NCBI RefSeq assembly: GCF_910592395.1
Contig: NC_088325.1
Span: 12,960,109-13,024,108, forward strand
Length of the DNA stretch: 64,000 bases
Origin: Lineus longissimus
Lineage: Eukaryota; Nemertea; Pilidiophora; Heteronemertea; Lineidae
Direction: 5' to 3'
Each line of letters begins with the position of its first letter. Within the stretch, counting starts at the first letter, position 1. Shown here in pieces: positions 56,601-64,000 of this stretch. Below the pieces are notes generated by a model that was not told the origin of the DNA, searched no databases, and was given only the letters and a program-made list of their open reading frames with translations. Both the position numbers and the translations under genes were made by a program.

Positions 56601-59600
56601 TTCAACTCTTGAGCCATCTTCCACCAGTGAGGAGCCATCGTCTACAATGCTTGAGCCGACTTCACCCAGTGAGGAGCCATCGTCTGCAACACCTGATAAG
56701 ACTTCAACCAGTGAGGAGCCATCGTCTACAACTTTTGAGCCGACTACATTTAGTGAAAGACAATCATCTACAACTTATGATCTGAGTTCCACCAGTAAGG
56801 AGCTACAGTTTAGAACTGTTGAGCTGACCTCAAGCAGTGAAGAGCCATCATCTACAACTCTTGAGCTGATTTCCACCAGTGTGGAGCCATCGTCTTCAAC
56901 TGGTGAGCAGACAACAACCAGTGAGGAGCCGTCATCTACTTCTCTTCAGCTGATTTCCACCAGTGAGGAGCCATCGTATTCAACTGCTGAGCTGACAACA
57001 ACCAGTGAGGAGCCATCCTCTGCAACTCTTGATAAGACATCAACCAGCGAGGAGCCACCATCTTCATCTTTTGAGCCAACTGAGCCAACTAGTGAGGCGC
57101 CAACGCCTACAACTCTTGATCTGACTTCCACCACTGCAGAACAATTGTCTACAACACTTGATAAGACTTCAACTAGTGAGGAACCGTCGTCTACAACTCT
57201 GGGTCTGACCTCCACCAGTGAGGAACCGTTATCTACAATTCTTGAGCTGACTTCCACCAATGTGGAGCCAACGTCTTCGACTGCTGAGCTGACAACATCC
57301 AGTGAGGAGCAGTCCTCTACAACTCTTGAGCTGACTTCCACCACTGCAGAACGGTTGTCTACAACGCTTGAGCAGACTTCACCCAGTGAGGAGCCATCGT
57401 CTACAACACTTGATAAGACTTCAACCAGTGAGGAGCTGTTGTCTACAACTCTTCAGCCTTCTTCGCCCAGTGAGGAGCCGTTGTCTACAACTCTTGAGCC
57501 AACTTCCACCAGTGATGAGCCATCGTCCACAATACTTGAGACAACTTCAACCACTGATGAGCCATCGTCTACAACACTTCAGCTGACTTCACCAAGTAAG
57601 GAGCCATCGTCTACAACACTTGATCAGACTTCAACCAGTGAGGAGCTGTCGTCTACAACTCTTGAGCCTACTTTGCCGAGTGAGGAGCCGCCGTCTTCAA
57701 CTCTTGAGCTAACTTCAATCAGCGAGGAGTCATCGTCTGTAACTCATGAGTCGACTTCACCCAGTGAGGAACCATCGTCTACAACAATTGATAAGACTTC
57801 AACCAGTGAGGAGATGTCGTCCACAATTCTTGAGCCTACTTCACCCAGTGAGCAACCGTCGTCTTCAACTCTTGAGCCGACTGAAACTAGTGAGGAGCCA
57901 ACGCCTACAACTCTTGAACTGACTTCCACTACTGCAGAACAATTGTCAACAATTCTTGATAAGACTTCAACAAGTGAGGAGCCTTTGTCTTCAACTCTTG
58001 AGCCAACTGAAAGCAGTGAGGAGCCATCGTCTACATTGCTTGATAAGACTGCAACCAGTGAGGAGCCATCGTCTACAACGCTTGAGCCGACTTCACCCAG
58101 TGAGGAGTCATCGTCTACAACTCTTGATAAGACTTCAGCCAGTGAGGCCAGTAGGACTTCAGCCACTGATGAGCTGACAACAACCAGTGAGGAGCCATCC
58201 TCTACAGCTCTTGACCTCACTTCCACCAGTGCAGAACTGTTTTCTACAACGCTTGAGCCGACTTCACCCAGTGAGGACCCATTGTCTACAACACTTGATA
58301 AGACTTCAACCAGTGAGGAGCCATCGTCTACAACTTTTGAGCTGACTTCACCGACTGAGGAGCCGTCGTCTTCAACTCTTAAGCCGACTGAAACCAGTGA
58401 GGAGTCAACGCTTACAACTCTAGATCTGACTTCCACCACTGCAGAACAATTGCCTACAACTCTTGAGCCTACATCGCCCAGTGAGGAGCCGTCGTCTTCA
58501 ACTCTGGAGCCAACTTTAACCAGTGAGGAGCCGTTGTCTACAACTTTGGATCTGACCTCCAAGAGTGAGGAACCGTCATCTACAACTCTCGAGCTGACTT
58601 CCACCAGTGAGGAACCATCGTCTACCACTCTTGTGCCGACTGAAACCAGTGAGGAGCCAACGCTTACAACTCTAGATCTAACTTCCACCACTGCAGAACA
58701 ATTGCCTACATCTCTTGAGCCTACATCGCCCAGTGAGGAGCCGTCGTCTTCAACTGTGGAGCCAACTTTAACCAGTGACGAGCTGTTGTCTACAACTTTG
58801 GATCTGACCTCCAAGAGTGAGGAACCGTCATCTACAACTCTCGAGCTGACTTCCACCAGTGAAGAACCATCGTCTACAACTCAAGAGCCAACTTCAACCA
58901 GTGAGGAGCCATCGTCTACAACTCTTGATAAGACTTCAACCAGTGAGGAGCTGTCGTCTTCAACTCTTGAGCCTACTTCGTCCAGTGAGGAGCCATCGTC
59001 TACAATGCTTGAGGCAACTTCAACCAGTGATGAGCCATCGTCTAAAACGCTTGAGCCGTCTTCACCCAGTGAGGAGCCATCGTCTACAACACTTGATAAG
59101 ACTTCGCCCAGTGAGGGGCCATCGTCCATAACTCTTGAGCCAACTTCAACCAGTGATGAGCCATCTTCTATAACTCTTGAGTCGACTTCGCCCAGTGAGG
59201 GGCCATTGTCTTCAACTTTTGAGCCAACTTTAACCAGTGAGGAGCCATCGTCTATAACTCTTGAAGCAACTTCAACCAGTGAGGGGCCATCTTCTATCAT
59301 TCTTGATCCAACTTCAACCAGCGAGGAACCATCGTCTACAACTCTTGATAAGACTTCAACCAGTGAGGAGCTGTCGTCTACGACTCTTGAGCCTACTTCG
59401 CTCAGTGAGGATCCATCGTCGATAACCCTGGGTCTGACCTCCACCAGCGAGGAACCGTCATCTACAATTCTTGAGCTGACTTCCACCAGTGAGGAGCCGT
59501 TGTCTTCAACTGCTGAGCAGACAGCTACCAGTGAGGAGCCATCCTCTACAGCTATTGAGCTGACTTCCACCACTGAAGAACCGTTGTCTTCTACGCTTGA

Positions 59601-62600
59601 GCAGATCTCACCCAGTGATGAGCCGTCATCTACATCTCTTCAGCCAAATTCCAACAGTGAGGAGCTGTCGTCTACAACTCTTGAGCCTACCTCGCCCAGT
59701 GTGGAGCTGTCGTCTACAACTCTTGAGCCTACTTGGCTCAGTGAGGAGCCATCGTCGATAACCCTGGGTCTGACCTCCACCAGCGAGGAACCGTCATCTA
59801 CAATTCTTGAGCTGACTTCCACCAGTGAGGAGCCGTTGTCTTCAACTGCTGAGCAGACAGCAACCAGTGAGGAGCCATCCTCTACAGCTATTGAGCTGAC
59901 TTCCACCACTGAAGAACCGTTGTCTTCTACGCTTGAGCAGATCTCACCCAGTGATGAGCCGTTGTCTACATCTCTTCAGCCAAATTCCACCAGTGATGAG
60001 CCATCGTCTTCAGCGCTTGAGCCTACTTCACCCATTGAGGAGCCGTCGTCTTCAACTCTAGAGCCAACTTCAACCAGTGAGGAGCTATCGTCTATAACAC
60101 TTGAGTTGACTTCACGCAGTGAGGAGCCATCGTCTACAACTCTTGATATTACTTCAACCAGTGAGGAGCTGTCGTCTACAATTCTTGAGCCTACATCGCC
60201 CAGTGAGGAGCTGTCGTCTTCAACTCTTGAGCTTACTTCAACCAGTGAGGAGCTGTCGTCTACAACTCTTGAGCCTACATCGCCCAGTGAAAAGCTGTCG
60301 TCTACAACTCTTGAGCCTACTTCGCTCAGTGAGGATCTATCGTCGATAACCCTGGGTCTGACCTCCAGCAATGAGGAACCGTCATCTACAATTTTTGAGC
60401 TGACCTCCACCAGTGAGGAGCCCTTGTCTTCAACTGCTGAGCAGACAGCAACCAGTGAGGAGCCATTCTCTACAGCTATTCAGCTGACTTCCACCACTGA
60501 AGAACCGTTGTCTTCTACGCTTGAGCAGACTTCACCCAGTGATGAACCGTCGTCTATATCTCTTCACCCAAATTCCACCAGTGATGAGCCATCGTCTTCA
60601 GCGCTTGAGCCTACTTCGCCCAGTGAGGAGCCGTCGTCTTCAACTCTTGAGCCAACATCAACCAGTGAGGAGCTATCGTCTATAACACTTGAGTTGACTT
60701 CACGCAGTGAGGAGCCATCGTCTACAACTTTTGATATTACTTCAACAAGTGAGGAGCTGTCGTCTACAACTCTTGAGTCTACATCGCCCAGTGAGGAGCC
60801 GTCGTCTTCAACCTTTGATATTACTTCAACCAGTGAGGAGCTGTCATCTACAACTCTTGAGCCTACATCGCCCAGTGAGGAGCCATCGTCTACAACTCTT
60901 GATATTACTTCAACCAGTGAGGAGCTGTCATCTACAACTCTTGAGCCTACTTCGCTCAGTGAGGATCCATCGTCGATAACCCTGGGTCTGACCTCCACCA
61001 GCGAGGAACCGTCATCTCCAATTCTTGAGCTGATTTCCACCAGTGAGGAGCCGTTGTCTTTAACTGCTGAGCAGACTGCTACCAGTGAGGAGCCATCCTC
61101 TTCAGCTATTGAGATGACTTCCACCACTGAAGAACCGTTGTCTTCTACACTTGAGCAGATCTCACCCAGTGATGAGCCGTCGTCTACATCTCTTCAGCCA
61201 AATTCCACCAGTGATGAGCCATCGTCTTCAGCGCTTGAGCCTACTTCGCCCAGTGAGGAGCCGTCGTCTACAACTCTTGAGCCCACATCGCCCAGTGAGG
61301 AGCCGTGGTCTTCAACTCTTGAGCTTACTTCAACCAGTGAGGAGCCGTCGTCTACAACTCTTGAGCCTACTTCGCCCAGTGAGGAGCCGTCGTCTTCAAC
61401 TCTTGAGCCAACATCAACCAGTGAGGAGCTATCGTCTATAACACTTGAGTCGACTTCACGCAGTGAGGAGCCATTGTCTACAACTCTTGATATTACTTCA
61501 ACCAGTGAGGAGCTGTCGTCTACAACTCTTGAGCCTACATCGCCCAGTGAGGAGCCGTCGTCTTCAACTCTTGAGCCAACTTCAACCAGTGAGGAGCTGT
61601 TATCTACAACTCTTGAGCCTACATCGCCCAGTGAGGAGCCGTCGTCTTCAACTCTTGAGCCGACTTCACCCAGTGAGGAGCCATCGTCTACAATACCTGA
61701 TAAGACTTCGACTAGTGAGGAGCCATCGTCTGTAGCCCCAGAGCCGACTTCAACCAGTGAGGAGCCATCGTCTACAACTCTTGGTCTGACTTCGACTAGT
61801 GAGGAGCCATCGCCTACAGCTCTTGATCTGACCTCACTTGGTAAGGAGCCATCCTCTGCAACCCTTGAGCCGACTTTCACCAGTGAGACGCAATCGTCTA
61901 CAACCCTTGATCTGATTTCCACCAGTGAGCTAGAGCCTTCGTCTACAACTCACGAGCAAACTTCCACTAGTGAGGAGCCTTCGTTCACAACTCTTGTGCA
62001 AAGTGAGGAGTCATCGCATATAACTCTTGATCTGACTACAACCAGTGAAGAGCCATCGTCTACAACTCTTGATCTGACCACAACCAGTAAGGAGCGATCG
62101 TCTACAACTTCTGAGCCGATGGCATCTAGTAAGGAACTGTCGTCTGCAACTCCTGAGGCGACGGCAACCAGTGATGAGCCCTTGTCTACAGCTCTTGATG
62201 TGACTGCAACCAGCGAGGAGCCATCGTCTACAACTCCCGAGCCAACTTCCACCAGTGTTAAGCCATCGTCTGCTGAACCAGAAACCACGTCAACAGAAGA
62301 GCTTTTGACTACAACCGAACCAGAAACTACGACTACAGAAGAGTTTTCAATTACCAGTAAACCAGAAACCACAGCAATAGAAGAGAGTTCAACTACAACC
62401 GAACCAGAAACGTCAACAACAGAAGAAGTTTCAAGTACCACTGAACCAGAGACCACAACAACAGCCGAGTTTTCAACTACTCCCGTACCAGAAACCACAC
62501 TTACCGCAGATGGCTCAACTAGCACTGAACCAGAAACAACATCTAGAGAAGAGCTTTCAACTACTACAGAACCAGAAACCACAACTACCGTGGTGCTTTC

Positions 62601-64000
62601 AACTACCACTGGACCAAAATTGTCAACTACTGAAGTGATTTCAACCACTGCACCAGGAACCTCAACCACTGAAGTAGTTTCGACTACCACTGGACCAAAA
62701 TTGCTAACTACTGAAGTGATTTCAACCACTGCACCAGGATCATCAACCACTGAAGTAGTTTCGACTACCACTGGACCAAAATTGTCAACTACTGAAGTGA
62801 TTTCAACCACTGCACCAGGAACCTCAACCACTGAAGTAGTTTCGACTACCACTGGACCAAAAATGTCAACGAAAGGGAAAATTTTAACAACTGTATTGGG
62901 GACAACTTCCACCCCAGCACCATCACCCACATATGCCCCTACAACTCTTTTGACAACAGTACTCACAGCTACCGCAGTGAAAGTAACCACCTCAACGACG
63001 ATCAAAACTACCACACCTATAGCAACTACAAAGAAGGTGCCACCTGTTGACAAGGTACCATTGGACACAATTCGATTCTGTAAGTACCTGAAAAAATTCA
63101 TGAAGTCCTCTATAAAGCCTCCTTAAACCCAGCTAAGCCTGAGCGGGTTGGAATAGTTTGGTGTCACCCTTTCAAATAAATACTATCATGCTACTGAATT
63201 GCATTTTTCGCTATTGAAATGTTGAGTTCTGGCGCTATTTTGTGATGATATTCGAATGTTATCTCTCTTTAAATAGCAGATAAAGACGGGGAAGCGTTGA
63301 TGACAAGTTTCAAGGGTCAATTCAGATGGATGAAACCATTCAATAAGAAAGAATGCGACAAGGACATGAATGTATTTCAAGCCCAGGTGAGCATCGTTTT
63401 AGCAAAACATCTAGTAACCCCCCCCCCCCCTCCCTCTTCATACCGCTACCGGGTATCATAAGGGAGGGGTGGGGAGAGGACAAGTGTACGATATTTGGTT
63501 GTCGATGTTACTCGGGGCCATCACTGCCACCACCAAATATCGGACGAAATCGCCATTCAAATCCAATTCAAACATGGTGTGAAACGGCACAGGACCTTAA
63601 ATAACAGGCGGGATACACAACAGTACTGTTAACTCTTTATTCAGTAACTATAATTTGATATATCAAAATTCGAATTTTGGAACAACGAATTCTGCAATTA
63701 ATTTGAACCGGGCTCGATTACCTCCTGATGAAGATGCTCATCAATTTGTTTACCTGAAAGAAGAAAACAAATATAACCAACCTATCACCAACTAAGCAGT
63801 TCCATTTGCACGAATGTGTCTGGGGATATATGGTTTTCGTTGACCAAAACCCAGTATTTTAGAGATAATGAGAAATTCATAGTATCCGCGTTTCATGGAC
63901 AATCTTCGAGGAGTTACCAATTATCTTTGCTACATTGCAGATGCGTCCATATTTTGCACGTATCAACGGATTTGTTAAACTGAAGCTTGGAAATTGCAGG
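30698..64000 (+). CDS. giant SEA-domain mucin, partial at 3' end
   Basis: Gene-level entry. Coding exons: 30698-38609, 38912-39015, 39304-39353, 39702-39829, 40087-44025, 45090-45193, 45654-45703, 45891-46018, 46456-50856, 51404-51507, 51676-51725, 51974-52101, 52295-63079, 63277-63386, 63941 to the window edge; about 9,351 codons so far in one continuous frame. Layout: hydrophobic N-terminal segment (residues 46-60), furin-like RHKR at 168-171, then four mucin blocks alternating with SEA-like domains. Every SEA set and each of mucin blocks 2-4 is phase 1-1. The start is fixed because in-frame stops lie immediately before ATG 30698 in the same exon. Predicted heavily O-glycosylated, acidic secreted or surface mucin. 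A membrane anchor, if any, lies beyond the window. I do not recognise a named family member. Confidence 0.85.
31320..38330 (+). repeat. coding minisatellite of mucin block 1 (39-bp base unit)
   Basis: Base unit of 13 codons, interspersed with longer variants. Higher-order copies: the CAGCCTCTGT-containing segment recurs at 33021, 35838 and 36831; the last two are 993 bp apart. Confidence 0.8.
38912..39015 (+). CDS. mucin SEA-like domain 1, first exon
   Basis: 104 nt, phase 1-0. Strand VEVSISIRSEK, then helix SPAWKREAALFEDA, as in SEA domains (SPxFxxL...FExA). Confidence 0.78.
39304..39353 (+). CDS. mucin SEA-like domain 1, second exon
   Basis: 50 nt, phase 0-2. TCPNFKRSKGCTVKKI: end of helix 1 and strand 2, with a Cys-x8-Cys pair. 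Too short to find without the neighbouring modules; borders fixed by equal lengths in sets 2 and 3. Confidence 0.75.
39702..39829 (+). CDS. mucin SEA-like domain 1, third exon
   Basis: 128 nt, phase 2-1. KGSTVYDLGLTFNTT is strand 3 with the G-S position at which SEA domains self-cleave; then helix 2 NLNATMEEV and a conserved NITSYDGYAVTSSG with an N-glycosylation sequon. Confidence 0.8.
40087..44025 (+). CDS. mucin exon: Thr/Pro-rich repeat block 2
   Basis: 3939 nt, phase 1-1. It opens with AVSSSVTVISL, likely the last SEA strand. Then a very regular 13-residue, 39-bp unit ESTTEPTTGPTTD (about 88 units, roughly 40275-43740), with Gly/Glu/Leu/Arg variants at one position. It ends with a degenerate tail and the linker SEEVESSSWEVGEAMLG; donor at 44026. 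Confidence 0.85.
40275..43740 (+). repeat. coding minisatellite of mucin block 2 (39-bp unit)
   Basis: Highly regular 13-codon unit. A variant group with ACAGCCAGTG occurs at 41931, 42594 and 43374, spacings 663 (17 units) and 780 (20 units). Confidence 0.88.
45090..45193 (+). CDS. mucin SEA-like domain 2, first exon
   Basis: 104 nt, phase 1-0. VECLVRIHTAK, DWESAYSPAWNTEAALFESE; same signature as set 1. Confidence 0.77.
45654..45703 (+). CDS. mucin SEA-like domain 2, second exon
   Basis: 50 nt, phase 0-2. ICPKFGRSERCAVTEI with the Cys-x8-Cys pair. Confidence 0.75.
45891..46018 (+). CDS. mucin SEA-like domain 2, third exon
   Basis: 128 nt, phase 2-1. EGSTIYQLSLNFNTTNLNATL, then NITSYDGYAVNSSG. 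Confidence 0.8.
46456..50856 (+). CDS. mucin exon: Thr/Ala/Glu-rich repeat block 3
   Basis: 4401 nt, phase 1-1. It opens with ALTMSYAVISAL. An irregular Ser/Thr/Pro part runs to about 47200, then a 14-residue, 42-bp unit EAATTSEADTTFTT repeats about 70 times to near 50160. A degenerate Ala/Thr/Glu tail follows. The end linker is SEEVDTSSKED...SSSKEIGEAIIG; donor at 50857. Confidence 0.85.
47200..50160 (+). repeat. coding minisatellite of mucin block 3 (42-bp unit)
   Basis: 14-codon unit EAATTSEADTTFTT with a shorter EAETSTTSGAD variant interspersed. Confidence 0.88.
51404..51507 (+). CDS. mucin SEA-like domain 3, first exon
   Basis: 104 nt, phase 1-0. VDVNVAVYTYK, DWESKNTAAWKEEATLCENS; helix 1 carries an additional Cys. 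Confidence 0.77.
51676..51725 (+). CDS. mucin SEA-like domain 3, second exon
   Basis: 50 nt, phase 0-2. MCPSFSGSERCAVYDI with the Cys-x8-Cys pair. Confidence 0.75.
51974..52101 (+). CDS. mucin SEA-like domain 3, third exon
   Basis: 128 nt, phase 2-1. KGSTIFSLTLTYTTTNLNATL, then NITSYDGNGVNSSG. Confidence 0.8.
52295..63079 (+). CDS. mucin exon: Ser/Thr/Glu/Pro-rich repeat block 4
   Basis: 10785 nt with no stop, phase 1-1 (3595 codons), an exceptionally long exon. It opens with AFRILSYTLNPS. From about 52490 to 62270 a 14-residue, 42-bp unit SEEPSSTTLEPTSP repeats roughly 230 times. Each unit offers a Ser-x-Glu site and many O-glycosylation candidates. After 62270 the repeat changes to PETTTTEE and TTTGPKLSTTEVIS types, then a basic Thr/Val tail. 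The GEA linker of blocks 1-3 is absent; the end is VDKVPLDTIRF, donor at 63080. Confidence 0.85.
52490..62270 (+). repeat. coding minisatellite of mucin block 4 (42-bp unit)
   Basis: 14-codon unit, roughly 230 copies, with visible higher-order duplications (for example the PSSSTPDETSTNEEPTPTT group near 54870, 55130 and 55920). Confidence 0.88.
63277..63386 (+). CDS. mucin SEA-like domain 4, first exon
   Basis: 110 nt, phase 1-0, two codons longer than in sets 1-3. FKGQFRWMKPFNKKECDKDMNVFQAQ matches the Trp-then-helix layout but has a different Cys. The acceptor is a NAGNAG (AATAGCAG), so one Ser codon may be optional. Confidence 0.62.
63387..63940. other. intron between SEA-4 exons
   Basis: 554 bases with a C-rich run at 63418-63430; no gene seen. 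A small + frame at 63353-63604 merely reads through the donor. Confidence 0.6.
63941..64000 (+). CDS. mucin SEA-like domain 4, second exon (cut by window edge)
   Basis: Acceptor after CTACATTGCAG, phase 0; MRPYFARINGFVKLKLGNCR runs open to the edge. It aligns with MCPSF... of set 3 but both paired cysteines are replaced. Confidence 0.55.
   Translation, partial: MRPYFARINGFVKLKLGNCR

Noticed and set aside
31320-62270. Direct-repeat arrays considered as CRISPR-like or satellite DNA
   Set aside because: Repeats are in-frame protein-coding minisatellites bounded by splice sites, without unique spacers.

Overview
The window is animal genomic DNA. It has spliced genes with GT/AG introns of a few hundred bases, SRCR, CUB and SEA extracellular domains, a tRNA-derived SINE, a non-LTR retrotransposon remnant and several foldback/MITE-like elements. 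SRCR-rich receptors and this general texture suggest a marine invertebrate deuterostome such as an echinoderm, hemichordate or amphioxus. That placement is inference; no marker here fixes the species. All genes I can support are on the + strand.

Region 1 (1-24307) is a head-to-tail cluster of three paralogous type I membrane receptors. The complete architecture, seen in copies 2 and 3, is signal peptide, three group-A-like SRCR domains (each split over two exons), one CUB-like domain, a short Thr-rich stalk, one transmembrane helix and a tyrosine-rich cytoplasmic tail. Copy 1 enters the window at its third SRCR domain (233-5248). Copy 2 is complete (7691-14668, 708 codons) and copy 3 is complete (17576-24097, 659 codons). 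Copies 1 and 2 come from a recent segmental duplication (1-6500 versus 10538-15902); copy 3 is older. Each tail ends in a paired YxxL-x7-YxxL motif that fits the ITAM consensus, slightly damaged in copy 2.

Region 2 (24308-30654) holds no gene I can support. It contains a 579-bp foldback element with a 6-bp target duplication, a 40-bp perfect inverted repeat, a short palindrome and an inverted copy of a repeat also present inside receptor copy 3. A TATA-like box lies at its right end.

Region 3 (30655-64000) is one enormous mucin-like gene running off the right edge. A secretory or signal-anchor N-terminus and a furin-like site are followed by four giant Thr/Ser/Pro/Glu repeat exons (7.9, 3.9, 4.4 and 10.8 kb). 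Each is followed by a small SEA-like domain split over short exons; the first three SEA-like domains have identical exon lengths (104, 50 and 128 nt). The in-window reading frame totals about 9,351 codons, and every module is phase 1-1 symmetric. The repeat units are 39, 39, 42 and 42 bp.

As a unit, the window looks like a surface or mucosal locus: activating-type SRCR/CUB receptors beside a giant gel- or coat-forming mucin. A functional link between them is inference. The most striking items are the SEA-mucin and the ITAM-like tails.
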